From Phaeovulum sp. (GTDB lineage Bacteria > Pseudomonadota > Alphaproteobacteria > Rhodobacterales > Rhodobacteraceae): a DNA stretch of 55,841 nucleotides. Positions within the stretch are counted from its first letter, which is position 1, and every line of letters starts with the position of its first letter. The notes beneath the pieces are model-generated. The model saw nothing but the letters and a program-made list of their open reading frames with translations. It did no database searches and was not told the DNA's origin. The DNA lies in contig NZ_JAUXPI010000036.1 in NCBI RefSeq assembly GCF_030684035.1, positions 1 to 55,841 on the forward strand, written 5' to 3'. This document shows, in pieces, positions 1 to 8,887 of the stretch. Made by a program: the position numbers and the translations under genes.

Positions 1-2
1 TG

Positions 3-68
3 ACGCTGGAAACCATGGCGCCATTAAGCGATGATCCAATGATCAGCCTGCCCGTCGTGGCGCGCTGA
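3..68 (+). CDS. 3' end of an unidentified CDS (partial)
   Basis: An open frame enters from the left edge and ends at TGA 66-68, giving about 21 residues ending in SLPVVAR. It lies on the same strand as the valine-catabolism genes that follow, after a gap of about 140 bp. In related bacteria an mmsA dehydrogenase or a regulator often sits here, but the visible tail matches nothing I can recognise. It may also be non-coding. Confidence 0.3.
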   Translation, partial: TLETMAPLSDDPMISLPVVAR

Positions 69-142
69 TCAAGCAGGCCGACGCCCGAAATGGCGGCGAT
101 CTTCATGGCCAGCTACACCACGCTGTGGGACACGATCACGCT

Positions 143-161
143 CTTGCAAAACTCCTGCAAG
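143..161 (+). promoter_or_regulatory. inverted repeat CTTGCA-N7-TGCAAG in the leader of the valine operon
   Basis: A perfect 6-bp inverted repeat with a 7-nt spacer sits about 50 bp before the acyl-CoA dehydrogenase start. Its left arm contains TTGCAA, which could act as a -35 element with an A/T-rich -10 near 167-173. The TTGCAAA core resembles the TTTGCAAA-type half-sites described for short-chain acyl-CoA regulators (ScfR/PccR) in Rhodobacteraceae and relatives. That link is inference; the second arm is a poorer match. Confidence 0.3.
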
Positions 162-210
162 GTTTGGAAAATAAACAGGCGTTCAATTCACCCGGCTTTG
201 GGAGACGACT

Positions 211-1356
211 ATGGATTTTGCCCTGAGCGAGGAACAGCAGGCGATTTTCGACATGGCCTATGCCTTCGGGCAGGAACACATCGCCCCGTTTGCCCGTACC
301 TGGGAGGCCCAAGGTTCAATCCCCAAGGCGCTTTGGGCGAAAGTGGCCGAGCTTGGATTGGGCGGCATTTATGTGTCGGAAGAATACGGAGGCTCGGGGC
401 TGACGCGGTTGGATGCGACGCTGGTATTCGAGGCGCTCGCAATGGCCTGCCCGGCAGTCGGCAGTTTTCTGACCATCCACAACATGTGCGGCGGCATGAT
501 CGACCGATTTGCCAGCCCCGAGGTCAAGGCGCGCTACCTGCCCGCACTTTGCAGCATGGAGAAAATCTTCTCTTACTGTTTGACCGAGCCGGGATCGGGC
601 TCCGATGCCGCAGCGCTGCGCACCCGGGCGGAAAAGACCAACGAGGGCTACCGGCTGAATGGCACCAAAGCGTTCATTTCGGGCGGCGGCTATTCTGACG
701 TTTATGTGGTGATGGTTCGCACCGGGGCCGAAGGGCCGAAGGGGATTTCTACGGTGATCGTCGAAGCGGGCAGCGAAGGCCTGAGTTTCGGCGCGCTTGA
801 AGACAAGATGGGCTGGCGCGCGCAGCCGACCGCGCAAGTGCAGTTTGACGATTGCATGGTGCCACTTGACAACCTGATCGGCACCGAAGGCAAGGGTTTC
901 AGCTACGCAATGGCCGGGCTTGATGGCGGGCGGTTGAACATTGCCGCCTCGGCACTGGGCGGCGCACAACGGGCGCTCGATCTGACGCTGGCCTACATGG
1001 GCGAGCGCAAGGCTTTCGGGCGCACGCTCGACCAGTTTCAGGCCTTGCAGTTCCGGCTGGCGGAGCAGGAGGTCAAGCTGCAATCGTCGCGCATTTTTCT
1101 GCGGCAGGCGGCATGGAAGCTCGACCAGAAATCGCCCGATGCCAGCAAGTTCTGTGCCATGGCCAAGATGTATGTGACCGACGCGGCCTTTGATGTGGCC
1201 AATGCCTGCCTGCAACTGCACGGCGGCTATGGCTACCTTGCCGATTACGGCGTCGAAAAGCTGGTGCGCGACCTCAGGGTCCATCAAATCCTTGAAGGTA
1301 CCAATGAAATCATGCGGTTGATCGTATCACGCGCGCTTCTGGCCGAACGCGGATGA
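211..1356 (+). CDS. acyl-CoA dehydrogenase, probable isobutyryl-CoA dehydrogenase
   Basis: This 381-residue protein is a full-length flavin-dependent acyl-CoA dehydrogenase. The FAD/substrate motif TEPGSGSD lies at about residues 125-132. The C-terminal ILEGTNEIMR carries the expected catalytic glutamate near residue 362. ATG 211 follows a GGGAG ribosome site. The stop overlaps the next start in ATGA, so translation is probably coupled. The family alone does not fix the substrate, but the two following genes encode 3-hydroxyisobutyryl-CoA hydrolase and 3-hydroxyisobutyrate dehydrogenase. This enzyme therefore most likely oxidises isobutyryl-CoA to methacrylyl-CoA in valine breakdown. A short/branched-chain acyl-CoA dehydrogenase of other specificity is the alternative. 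Confidence 0.9.
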   Translation: MDFALSEEQQAIFDMAYAFGQEHIAPFARTWEAQGSIPKALWAKVAELGLGGIYVSEEYGGSGLTRLDATLVFEALAMACPAVGSFLTIHNMCGGMIDRFASPEVKARYLPALCSMEKIFSYCLTEPGSGSDAAALRTRAEKTNEGYRLNGTKAFISGGGYSDVYVVMVRTGAEGPKGISTVIVEAGSEGLSFGALEDKMGWRAQPTAQVQFDDCMVPLDNLIGTEGKGFSYAMAGLDGGRLNIAASALGGAQRALDLTLAYMGERKAFGRTLDQFQALQFRLAEQEVKLQSSRIFLRQAAWKLDQKSPDASKFCAMAKMYVTDAAFDVANACLQLHGGYGYLADYGVEKLVRDLRVHQILEGTNEIMRLIVSRALLAERG

Positions 1357-2381
1357 GCGACATCGTCACCCGCATCGAAGGCCGCGCCGGGCGCATCACC
1401 TTTGCCCGGCCCGCGGCGCTCAATGCGCTGAGCCACCCGATGGCCTTGGCAATCGAGGCGGCGCTGGATGCCTGGCGGCATGATTCCGCAGTGGCGCTGG
1501 TGCTGATCGACGCCGAAGGTGAGCGCGCCTTTTGCGCGGGTGGCGACATTGCCGCGATGTACCACGCCTGCAAGGCGGGCGAGTTTGCCACCTCGCGCGC
1601 CTTCTGGCGCGACGAATACCGCATGAACGCGAAGATTGCCGAATACCCCAAGCCCGTTGTGGCCTTCATGCAGGGCTTCGTGATGGGCGGCGGGGTCGGC
1701 GTCGGCGGGCATGCGCGCCTGCGCATCGTCGGTGAGACGACGCAGATGGCCATGCCTGAAAGCGGCATCGGCCTCATTCCCGACGTGGGCGGCTCATTGC
1801 TTCTATCCCGTGCGCCGGGGCGGCTAGGTGAATATCTTGGGCTAACAGGTGCCCGAATGCGGGCGGCAGATGCGATACTGGCAGGCTTTGCCGATATATT
1901 CCTGCCCGAAGAAGGATGGGAAGAGATGAAAGCGCAGCTTGTCGCCTCGGGCGAGATCGGCGCGCTCGCGGGCCAGAACCCGCCCGAAGCGCCGCTGGTG
2001 CCGCACCTGCCAGAGATCGACGCGGCATTTGCCGCCGCCAACCTTGCCGGCATCACCAGCAGGCTTGCCGCCTCGGGCAGCGCGTTTGCCCACGAAACGC
2101 TGAAGACCATGGCCCGCAATTCGCCGCTGTCGATGGCGGCAACGCTGGAGCTGGTGCGCCGCGCCCGCGCCGCAGGCACGATCCGCGCCGCGCTTGCGCA
2201 GGAATACCGCTTCACCTGGCGTGCACCCGAAAAGGGCGAGTTTCTTGAAGGCGTGCGCGCGCAATTGATCGACAAGGACCGAAACCCGCGCTGGCGGCAC
2301 TTGATCGCCACCCTGCCGCAGGCCGAAGTTGACGCTATGCTGGAACCGCTCGGCCCCGCGGCCGCAATCTGGGAGGAATGA
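1353..2381 (+). CDS. enoyl-CoA hydratase/isomerase family, probable 3-hydroxyisobutyryl-CoA hydrolase
   Basis: This 342-residue crotonase-fold protein has the oxyanion-hole segment CAGGDIAAMY (about 61-70) and GFVMGGGVGVGGH (108-120). The MPESGIGLIPDVGG block (about 134-147) supplies the glutamate and aspartate typical of 3-hydroxyisobutyryl-CoA hydrolases. Its length of about 340 residues fits that subfamily and is longer than ordinary 260-residue enoyl-CoA hydratases. It would release 3-hydroxyisobutyrate from its CoA ester in valine catabolism. The start overlaps the acyl-CoA dehydrogenase stop (ATGA), and mmsB follows directly, so the three genes form one operon. Confidence 0.88.
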   Translation: MSDIVTRIEGRAGRITFARPAALNALSHPMALAIEAALDAWRHDSAVALVLIDAEGERAFCAGGDIAAMYHACKAGEFATSRAFWRDEYRMNAKIAEYPKPVVAFMQGFVMGGGVGVGGHARLRIVGETTQMAMPESGIGLIPDVGGSLLLSRAPGRLGEYLGLTGARMRAADAILAGFADIFLPEEGWEEMKAQLVASGEIGALAGQNPPEAPLVPHLPEIDAAFAAANLAGITSRLAASGSAFAHETLKTMARNSPLSMAATLELVRRARAAGTIRAALAQEYRFTWRAPEKGEFLEGVRAQLIDKDRNPRWRHLIATLPQAEVDAMLEPLGPAAAIWEE

Positions 2382-2383
2382 CC

Positions 2384-3256
2384 ATGAAAGTCGCTGTCAT
2401 TGGCCTTGGCAACATGGGCGCGCCGATGGCCGCCAACCTGGCGAAAGCCGGGCATCAGGTGGCGGGTTTTGATCTCGTCGCCCCCTGCCCGGCGGGTGTC
2501 ACCTGCGCCACCAGCGCGGCAGCGGCCGCCACAGGTGCCGATGTGGTGATCACCATGTTGCCCAACGGCGCGATCCTGCGCGCTGTCGCCGCCGAGGTGA
2601 TCCCCGCGATGCACCCCGGCGCGGTGCTCTGCGATTGCTCGACCGTTGATGTCGAAAGCGCGCGCGCGGTGGCGGCGCAGGCGACGGCGGCGGGCCTTGG
2701 CGCGCTTGATGCGCCGGTTTCAGGCGGTGTCGGTGGGGCCACGGCGGGCACGCTCACCTTCATGGCGGGCGGGTCTGAAGAAGCCTTCGCAACGGTAAAG
2801 CCGCTGTTCGAGGTGATGGGGCAGAAGGCGGTGCATTGCGGCGGCGCGGGTGCAGGGCAGGCCGCAAAGATCTGCAACAACATGATCCTGGGCGTCACCA
2901 TGATTGCCACCTGCGAGGCTTTTGCACTGGCCGACAAGCTTGGCCTCGAGCGGCAGAAGATGTTCGACGTGGTATCCACCTCGTCCGGCTACAGCTGGAC
3001 GATGAATGCCTATTGCCCGGCCCCCGGCATCGGCCCGAAATCGCCCGCCGACAACGGCTACAAGCCGGGCTTCGCGGCGGAACTGATGCTGAAAGACCTG
3101 CGGTTGAGCCAGCAGGCCGCCGAAGCGGCGGATGCCGACACCCCGATGGGCAAGCTCGCCGCCGCGCTCTACACCAGCTTCGTCGAGCAAGAGGGCGGTC
3201 GCGGCATGGATTTTTCCGCCATGCTGCCGCGGTTCGAGGCGCGCGGGCGCGGTTGA
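2384..3256 (+). CDS. mmsB: 3-hydroxyisobutyrate dehydrogenase
   Basis: The N-terminus MKVAVIGLGNMG is a Rossmann NAD-binding motif. The substrate motif DAPVSGGVGGA and the catalytic-lysine segment KICNNMILG are both present, as in the 3-hydroxyisobutyrate/beta-hydroxyacid dehydrogenase family. The protein is about 290 residues, the usual length. It oxidises 3-hydroxyisobutyrate to methylmalonate semialdehyde. ATG 2384 is chosen because GGGAGG at 2371-2376 is spaced 7 nt from it. An in-frame ATG at 2378, overlapping the previous stop, lies only 1 nt from that ribosome site. It is the last gene of the valine operon. Confidence 0.92.
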   Translation: MKVAVIGLGNMGAPMAANLAKAGHQVAGFDLVAPCPAGVTCATSAAAAATGADVVITMLPNGAILRAVAAEVIPAMHPGAVLCDCSTVDVESARAVAAQATAAGLGALDAPVSGGVGGATAGTLTFMAGGSEEAFATVKPLFEVMGQKAVHCGGAGAGQAAKICNNMILGVTMIATCEAFALADKLGLERQKMFDVVSTSSGYSWTMNAYCPAPGIGPKSPADNGYKPGFAAELMLKDLRLSQQAAEAADADTPMGKLAAALYTSFVEQEGGRGMDFSAMLPRFEARGRG

Positions 3257-3308
3257 GGCGGCACGGGCGGCACCTTGCGCCAGACCGCTTGCCGCCCTAT
3301 CAAAAGCC

Positions 3309-3965
3309 ATGAACGACTGGACCGCCGCCGCCGCCCTGGCGGGTCTTGACCCCGCCACCCGCACCCGCCTCGCGGCGCTTTCGCCGCAGCGGATGCCACG
3401 CGGTACGGTGCTGTTTCGCCCGGGCGATACGGCCAGCGGCTTTTCGGTGGTGCTTGACGGGCGCATTGAGGTGTTCCTGACCGGCACCAGCGGGCGCGAG
3501 CTCATGCTTTACGCGGTTGAACCGGGGCAAAGCTGCGTGCAGACGACGCTCGGGCTACTGGGCGGCGGGGCCTACAGCGCCGAGGCGATCTGCGCGCAAG
3601 AGGGCCACTTCGTGCTGATCCCGCGGCCGCTGTTCCTGTCTCTCATGGAGGCTTCCGCCACATTCCGCGCGCTGGTCTTTGCCGCCTTCGCGCAACGGAT
3701 GGGTGACATGGTCGGGCTGCTTGAGCGGGTCTCGTTTCAGAGCGTCGAGATCAGGCTTGCCCAGGCGCTGCTGGCGCGCGCCTCCGGCGGGCGGGTCGAG
3801 GCAACCCAGGCCGAGCTGGCGGCACAGATCGGCTCGGCGCGCGAAGTCGTCTCGCGCCGGCTTGACGCCTTCGCGCGCTCTGGTTGGGTGCGGCAGGAAC
3901 GCGGCGCGGTGGTATTGCAAGATGCCGCCGCGCTGGTGCGACTTGCTGCCGCAGCCGCTTTGTGA
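3309..3965 (+). CDS. Crp/Fnr family transcriptional regulator
   Basis: This 218-residue regulator has an N-terminal cyclic-nucleotide-binding-like beta barrel (RGTVLFRPGDTASGFSVVLDGRIEV). A C-terminal winged helix carries the recognition region TQAELAAQIGSAREVVSRRLDAF. The N-terminal cysteine cluster of an FNR Fe-S sensor is absent; only isolated cysteines occur mid-domain, so the signal is unknown. ATG 3309 is chosen over an upstream in-frame start inside mmsB because it gives the normal family length. The gap to mmsB is 52 bp. A TGTGA-type palindrome overlaps its stop codon, just before the DUF2892 gene, which suggests local regulation. Confidence 0.88.
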   Translation: MNDWTAAAALAGLDPATRTRLAALSPQRMPRGTVLFRPGDTASGFSVVLDGRIEVFLTGTSGRELMLYAVEPGQSCVQTTLGLLGGGAYSAEAICAQEGHFVLIPRPLFLSLMEASATFRALVFAAFAQRMGDMVGLLERVSFQSVEIRLAQALLARASGGRVEATQAELAAQIGSAREVVSRRLDAFARSGWVRQERGAVVLQDAAALVRLAAAAAL

Positions 3966-3975
3966 TCTGGTCACA
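3961..3975 (+). promoter_or_regulatory. palindrome TGTGA-N5-TCACA, candidate Crp/Fnr-type operator
   Basis: TGTGATCTGGTCACA is a perfect inverted repeat overlapping the stop codon of the Crp/Fnr gene. A -10-like TATTTT lies at 3997-4002, so a start near 4009 would place the palindrome centre about 41 bp upstream, the usual activator position. The half-site matches Crp-type TGTGA, but the spacer is 5 rather than the usual 6. The likely target is the DUF2892 gene at 4047. Confidence 0.45.
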
Positions 3976-4046
3976 TACATATGGCGCAGACTAAGCTATT
4001 TTTGTCGGGCAAGGGGCGCTTCCGCCCCGTTCATGAGGGCAAAGAC

Positions 4047-4250
4047 ATGCTGAAGGAAAATGTTGGGACCATCGACCGGGTGGTGCGCGTGGTGCTCGGG
4101 CTGGCGCTGATTCTGGGCTATTTCCTCAATCCCGATAGCGCGTATAGCTGGGCCTACTGGCTCGGCATCATCCCGCTGGTGACCGGGCTGGTGAAATCCT
4201 GCCCGATCTATTCGGTGCTCGGCCTTTCGACCTGCCCGATGAAAAAATAA
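4047..4250 (+). CDS. DUF2892 (YgaP-type) inner membrane protein
   Basis: This 67-residue protein opens MLKENVGTIDRVVRVVLG, the signature of the DUF2892 / YgaP transmembrane family. It has two hydrophobic segments (about 13-28 and 36-50) and ends in a cysteine-containing tail (SCPIYSVLGLSTCPMKK). ATG 4047 follows a GAGGGCAAAG ribosome site. In other proteins this module is fused to a rhodanese domain, and a free-standing rhodanese gene occurs at 7353 in this window. That hints at persulfide or sulfur chemistry, which is inference. It lies directly downstream of a Crp/Fnr gene and its candidate operator. Confidence 0.85.
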   Translation: MLKENVGTIDRVVRVVLGLALILGYFLNPDSAYSWAYWLGIIPLVTGLVKSCPIYSVLGLSTCPMKK

Positions 4251-4285
4251 CCTGCTTTGGCGGAAATATCCCCGCCGGAGGCATC

Positions 4286-4320
4286 GCCGCTGCGGGGGCC
4301 TCGATGGCCCTCGCAGCGGC
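4286..4320. terminator. hairpin between converging DUF2892 and uvrA genes
   Basis: GCCGCTGCG (4286-4294) pairs with CGCAGCGGC (4312-4320), and an inner GGGCC/GGCCC pair closes on a TCGAT loop. It abuts the uvrA stop codon and lies 36 bp after DUF2892. There is no clear T-run, so factor-independent activity is uncertain. Confidence 0.5.
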
Positions 4321-7182
4321 TCACTCTGCCGCCATACCGCGACGGCGCAGCATCGGCGCGAGATAGCGCCCGGTATGGCTTGCCGCAACTTTTGCCACCT
4401 CTTCCGGCGTGCCGGTGGCAATGATCTTGCCACCGCCGTCGCCGCCCTCGGGGCCGATGTCGATGACCCAGTCGGCAGTTTTCACCACATCAAGGTTATG
4501 TTCGATAACCACAACTGTGTTGCCCTGATCGACCAGAGAATGCAGCACTTCAAGCAGTTTTTTCACATCTTCGAAGTGCAGGCCGGTGGTCGGCTCATCC
4601 AGAATGTAAAGCGTGCGGCCGGTGGCGCGGCGGCTCAGCTCCTTCGAGAGCTTCACCCTTTGCGCTTCGCCGCCTGAAAGCGTGGTCGCCTGCTGCCCAA
4701 CCTTGATGTAGCCAAGCCCGACCTCGACCAGCGCATCCATCTTTTCACGGATCATCGGCACCGCCTTGAAGAAATCCTGCGCGTCCTCCACCGTCATGTC
4801 GAGCACGTCGGCAATGCTCTTGCCCTTGAATTTCACTTCGAGCGTTTCGCGGTTGTAGCGGTGGCCCTTGCAGGTTTCGCAGGTCACATAGATGTCGGGC
4901 AGAAAGTGCATCTCGATCTTGATGACGCCATCACCCTGGCAGGCCTCGCAGCGCCCACCCTTGACGTTGAACGAAAACCGCCCCGGCTTGTAGCCGCGCG
5001 CCGCCGCCTCGGGCAGACCCGCAAACCAGTCGCGGATCGGACCGAACGCCCCGGTATAGGTCGCGGGGTTGGAGCGCGGCGTGCGCCCGATCGCGCGCTG
5101 GTCAATGTCAATGACCTTGTCGAGATGCTCCAGCCCCTGCACGGTTTCGCAAGGTGCCGGGGTCTGGCGCGCACCGTTGAGCCGCATCGAGGCGGTCTTG
5201 AACAGGGTCTCGATGGTCAAGGTCGATTTGCCGCCGCCCGAAACCCCGGTGACACAGACAAATTTGCCCAGAGGAAACTCGGCGGTGACGTTCTTGAGGT
5301 TGTTGCCGGTGGCACCGACCACGCGCACCACCCTGCCGGTGCCCGACCGCCGGGCACCGGGCACCACGATCGCACGGGTGCCGCTCAGATACTGCCCGGT
5401 CAGGCTTGCCGGGTCGGCGGCAATTTCGGACGGCGTGCCCTTGGCCACCACATGGCCACCACGCACCCCAGCCCCCGGCCCCATGTCGAAGACATAATCG
5501 GCCTCGCGGATCGCCTCTTCGTCATGTTCGACGACCAGAACCGAATTGCCCTGGTCGCGCAGGTTCTTGAGCGTGGTCAGAAGCCGCGCATTGTCGCGCT
5601 GGTGCAGGCCGATCGAAGGCTCATCAAGCACATAAAGCACGCCGGTCAAGCCGGAACCGATCTGGCTTGCAAGCCGGATACGCTGGCTTTCGCCGCCCGA
5701 CAAGGTGCCCGCGGCACGCGCAAGCGTCAGGTAATCGAGCCCGACATTGACAAGAAAACCAAGGCGTTCGCGGATTTCCTTCAAGATCGCGCGGGCAATT
5801 TCGTTTTTCTGCGCGGTAAGGCTTTCCGGCACGCCCTCGACCCAGGCCAGCGCCTCGTGAATGGACATCTGCACCACCTGGCCGATGTGCAGGCCGCCGA
5901 TCTTCACCGCCAAAGGTTCAGGCTTCAGCCGGTAGCCGCCGCAGGCACTACAGGCGCGGTTGTTCTGGTAACGCTCCATCTCCTCGCGCGACCAGGCGCT
6001 TTCGGTTTCGCGGTAGCGCCGCTCCATGTTGGGAATGATCCCCTCGAAGTTGCGCGTAACCTCATAGACCCTGCCACCCTCGTCAAAACGGAACTTGATC
6101 TCGTCACTGCCCGATCCGTAGAGAAAAAGCCTCTGCACCGACTCGGGGAGCGCCTTCCACGCGGTGCGTTTGTCAAATCCGTAATGGCGGGCCAGCGCGT
6201 CGATGGTCTGGGTGAAATACGGGCTTTTCGATTTCGCCCAGGGTGCCAGCGCCCCTTGCATGACAGAAAGCGTCACATCGGGCACCACAAGGCGCTCGTC
6301 AAAGAACAGCTCAACCCCCAGCCCGTCGCAAACCGGGCAGGCGCCAAAGGGGGCGTTGAACGAAAACAGCCGCGGCTCGATTTCGGCAATGGTGAAGCCC
6401 GAAACCGGGCAGGCAAAGTTTTCGCTGAAGGTGATGCGCTCGGGCACTTCGCCCTCGGCAACCGCGGTTTCCAGCACCGCGATACCATCGGCCAGATCGA
6501 GCGCGGTGCGAAAACTGTCCGCAAGTCGGGTTTCGAGCCCGGCGCGCACCACGATCCGGTCCACCACCACGTCAATGTCGTGGCGCAGCTTTTTGTCGAG
6601 CACCGGCGGGCTTTCCAGTTCGTGATAGACGCCGTTGACCTTGACCCGCTGAAACCCCTGCTTGCGCAGATCGAGCAGTTCCTTGCGGTATTCGCCCTTG
6701 CGGTCGCGGATGATCGGCGCGAGCAGAAAGGCGCGGGTGCCCTCTGGCATGGCCATCACCCGGTCAACCATGTCCTGCACCTGCTGCGCCTCGATCGGCA
6801 GGCCGGTGGCGGGGCTGTAGGGCGTGCCGGCGCGGGCAAAAAGAAGCCGCAGATAGTCGTAGATTTCAGTAACGGTGCCGACTGTGGAACGCGGGTTTTT
6901 CGAGGTGGTCTTCTGCTCGATCGAGATCGCCGGACTCAGCCCCGAAATATGGTCCACATCGGGCTTGCCCATCTGATCGAGGAACTGGCGGGCATAGGCC
7001 GAGAGGCTTTCGACATAGCGCCGCTGGCCTTCCGCATAGATCGTATCAAACGCGAGCGACGATTTGCCGGACCCCGAAAGCCCGGTGATGACCACAAGCT
7101 GGTCGCGCGGAATGTCGAGATCGACCCCCTTGAGGTTGTGCTCGCGCGCGCCTCGCACCTCGATGAACTTCTGTTCGGCCAT
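4321..7182 (-). CDS. uvrA: excinuclease ABC subunit A
   Basis: This roughly 953-residue protein is the damage-recognition ATPase of nucleotide excision repair. It has two ABC ATPase units: Walker A motifs GLSGSGKSS and GVSGGGKST, and signature motifs LSGGESQR and LSGGEAQR. CxxC zinc-binding pairs include CEACQGDG...CETCKGH. ATG 7182 ([12 protein letters not shown]) is preferred because GGGGGC precedes it; a GTG four codons upstream is possible. The divergent intergenic region carries a GAAC-N7-GAAC LexA box, so the gene is probably SOS-induced. No uvrB or uvrC is in the window. Confidence 0.98.
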   Translation of the reverse strand: MAEQKFIEVRGAREHNLKGVDLDIPRDQLVVITGLSGSGKSSLAFDTIYAEGQRRYVESLSAYARQFLDQMGKPDVDHISGLSPAISIEQKTTSKNPRSTVGTVTEIYDYLRLLFARAGTPYSPATGLPIEAQQVQDMVDRVMAMPEGTRAFLLAPIIRDRKGEYRKELLDLRKQGFQRVKVNGVYHELESPPVLDKKLRHDIDVVVDRIVVRAGLETRLADSFRTALDLADGIAVLETAVAEGEVPERITFSENFACPVSGFTIAEIEPRLFSFNAPFGACPVCDGLGVELFFDERLVVPDVTLSVMQGALAPWAKSKSPYFTQTIDALARHYGFDKRTAWKALPESVQRLFLYGSGSDEIKFRFDEGGRVYEVTRNFEGIIPNMERRYRETESAWSREEMERYQNNRACSACGGYRLKPEPLAVKIGGLHIGQVVQMSIHEALAWVEGVPESLTAQKNEIARAILKEIRERLGFLVNVGLDYLTLARAAGTLSGGESQRIRLASQIGSGLTGVLYVLDEPSIGLHQRDNARLLTTLKNLRDQGNSVLVVEHDEEAIREADYVFDMGPGAGVRGGHVVAKGTPSEIAADPASLTGQYLSGTRAIVVPGARRSGTGRVVRVVGATGNNLKNVTAEFPLGKFVCVTGVSGGGKSTLTIETLFKTASMRLNGARQTPAPCETVQGLEHLDKVIDIDQRAIGRTPRSNPATYTGAFGPIRDWFAGLPEAAARGYKPGRFSFNVKGGRCEACQGDGVIKIEMHFLPDIYVTCETCKGHRYNRETLEVKFKGKSIADVLDMTVEDAQDFFKAVPMIREKMDALVEVGLGYIKVGQQATTLSGGEAQRVKLSKELSRRATGRTLYILDEPTTGLHFEDVKKLLEVLHSLVDQGNTVVVIEHNLDVVKTADWVIDIGPEGGDGGGKIIATGTPEEVAKVAASHTGRYLAPMLRRRGMAAE

Positions 7183-7244
7183 GCCTGCCCCCACTGGTCC
7201 CCCCTAGATAGGGTATCGTGCCGGAGTCTCCAACCGAAATATGT

Positions 7245-7259
7245 GAACGAACGAGGAAC
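7245..7259 (-). promoter_or_regulatory. LexA (SOS) box, GAAC-N7-GAAC, upstream of uvrA
   Basis: GAAC (7245-7248), seven bases, then GAAC (7256-7259). On the minus strand this reads GTTC-N7-GTTC, the direct-repeat SOS box of alphaproteobacteria. It lies about 63 bp before uvrA, between a possible -35 (TTGTAT) and -10 (ACATAT) on the minus strand, well placed for repression. Confidence 0.8.
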
Positions 7260-7294
7260 AAAATACAAGATCGACCCCCTTGAACCGAACGGTA

Positions 7295-7324
7295 TTGCAT
7301 CACATTCTATGTTGTGAATATAAG
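7295..7324 (+). promoter_or_regulatory. candidate promoter of the rhodanese gene
   Basis: TTGCAT (7295-7300) and TATAAG (7319-7324) are separated by 18 bp and lie just before the rhodanese start at 7353. The spacer holds a TCACATT...TTGTGA-like imperfect dyad. This is a consensus match only. Confidence 0.35.
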
Positions 7325-7352
7325 CGGCTAAACTCATCAAGGAGATTCTCGG

Positions 7353-7727
7353 ATGTTCGGTTTTCTGCGTTCTGGCAGTTCAAGTGGCGCGCGGGTCGAG
7401 CGCATGGCGGCGCGTGATGCCATTGCAAAGGTGGCAGCGGGTGAAATCGTGTTGGTCGATGTACGCGAGGGCATGGAGCTTCGGGCTTCTGGCCGCGCAC
7501 AAGGTGCTGTGCATGTGCCGTTCGCGGCGCTGCGGATGAAGTGCGACCCGTCAAGCCCGGAGTGCCTGAAAGAATTCAAGCAAGGCAAGCCGATCGGCAT
7601 CTATTGCGCCTCGGGCGCGCGCAGTTCAGGTGCCGGGCAGATGCTGCTGCAAATGGGGCATACCGCCGTTTACAACCTCGGCGGCTTTTATGAATGGCAG
7701 TCAGCGGGCGGCAAGGTGGTTCGCTAA
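7353..7727 (+). CDS. single-domain rhodanese-like sulfurtransferase
   Basis: This 124-residue protein is one rhodanese domain. LVDVREGMEL (about 34-43) is the CH2A-like region, and the active-site loop CASGARS begins at Cys85, the residue that would carry the persulfide. ATG 7353 is preceded by an AAGGAGA ribosome site. It is divergent from uvrA, with the SOS box between them. Its last bases overlap the end of the converging MFS gene. The physiological sulfur acceptor cannot be read from the sequence; a partnership with the nearby DUF2892 protein is possible. Confidence 0.88.
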   Translation: MFGFLRSGSSSGARVERMAARDAIAKVAAGEIVLVDVREGMELRASGRAQGAVHVPFAALRMKCDPSSPECLKEFKQGKPIGIYCASGARSSGAGQMLLQMGHTAVYNLGGFYEWQSAGGKVVR

Positions 7728-8878
7728 CCGCGCCTTGCACGCTGCCATTGGTGCACGCCGATTCCGGCCAGAGCCAGCGGCAGCGTGAACCAGGCAAGCG
7801 ATGCGGGGCCCCAGGCCCCGCTCATCGCCAGAAGCACGGGGGTTCCAAGCGTTGTGCCCAGATTGCCCAGCTGAGCTATCGCCCCCGCTGCCATGGCACG
7901 ATCTTCGCGGCTGGCATTAAGCGCCGGGATCGCGGCAAAACTCGCCCCCTGCACCAGCCCGAGCGCCATCGAAAGCGCCATTGCGGCAAGCACCAGGGCG
8001 ACCCCAGAGGCCGCCCACCAGACCAGCGCCGCAAAGATTGTCAACCCGAACCCCGCCTGCACCACCGCCACCGCGCCGATCCAGCGCACCATTACCACGC
8101 CGAGCAAGAGCGATGCGCCGATCGAGACAAGCGGCATCAACGCTGCGGTAAGCGCCCGGTGTTCGGGTGCCACAAGTCCCGGCACCAGGGTCAGCATTGC
8201 CACGAACATCAGCGTATAGAATACGAAGCCCATCGCCGGTGCCGCAATGCGCGGCGAGGCGTAGATGCGGCCGTGATCCCTCAGGATGCCGCGCAAGCTG
8301 AGCCGCGCGCCCTGCGGCGGGCCGTCCTGCGGCAGCACCAGCGCCAACAGCAGCGCGGCGCAGGCCATCAGCCCGGCGTGCGTGGCAAACAGCGCCCCCG
8401 GCCCGTGGCTTTGGGCAAAGGGCAGGCCGAAAGCCGCGGTCAGGGTAAAGGCCACGCCAAAGAAGGTGGACCAGAGCGTCATCGTCGCCGCCTGATCGCG
8501 TGGCAGCGTTACCGCGCCAATCAGCACCGGCCCTGCCACCACAATCGCCAGATGCGCGAAGCCTTCGGCAACCCGGCTTGCAATCATCCAGCCAAGCGGC
8601 AGAATCGCCACTTGCACCGCCGAGAGAACCGCCCCGGCAAGAAGCGCGCCGATCATCATTCGCCGCGCGCCAAGCCGGGCGACAAGCATCCCCGCCGTGG
8701 TGCCAAAGACAATGCCGACCAGGCCGACGACCGAAACCACCAGCCCCAGCCGTGCGCCGGCCTCGGGCCAAAGCGGCGCAAGTTCGGCAAATATCACCCC
8801 GACCTTGGCAAACTGCCCGGCTGCACAGAGCCCGGCGAACCAAAGCGCCAGAACAACGCCCCAGCGGGTGCGCTCCAT
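7724..8878 (-). CDS. MFS transporter
   Basis: This 384-residue, highly hydrophobic protein has about 12 predicted membrane segments. A basic loop between early helices (ARLGARRMM) is of MFS motif-A type. It is a major facilitator carrier with no identifiable substrate. It starts 9 bp after the lpdA stop, so the two genes are probably cotranscribed. Its 3' end overlaps the converging rhodanese gene by 4 bp. Confidence 0.8.
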   Translation of the reverse strand: MERTRWGVVLALWFAGLCAAGQFAKVGVIFAELAPLWPEAGARLGLVVSVVGLVGIVFGTTAGMLVARLGARRMMIGALLAGAVLSAVQVAILPLGWMIASRVAEGFAHLAIVVAGPVLIGAVTLPRDQAATMTLWSTFFGVAFTLTAAFGLPFAQSHGPGALFATHAGLMACAALLLALVLPQDGPPQGARLSLRGILRDHGRIYASPRIAAPAMGFVFYTLMFVAMLTLVPGLVAPEHRALTAALMPLVSIGASLLLGVVMVRWIGAVAVVQAGFGLTIFAALVWWAASGVALVLAAMALSMALGLVQGASFAAIPALNASREDRAMAAGAIAQLGNLGTTLGTPVLLAMSGAWGPASLAWFTLPLALAGIGVHQWQRARRG

Positions 8879-8887
8879 CGCCTTCCC

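Noticed and set aside
4861-7317. Plus-strand open frame of 818 codons antisense to uvrA
   Set aside because: It lies wholly opposite the intact uvrA motifs, and its composition (His/Arg/Gly/Asp-rich, no domains) is that of an antisense shadow in GC-rich DNA.
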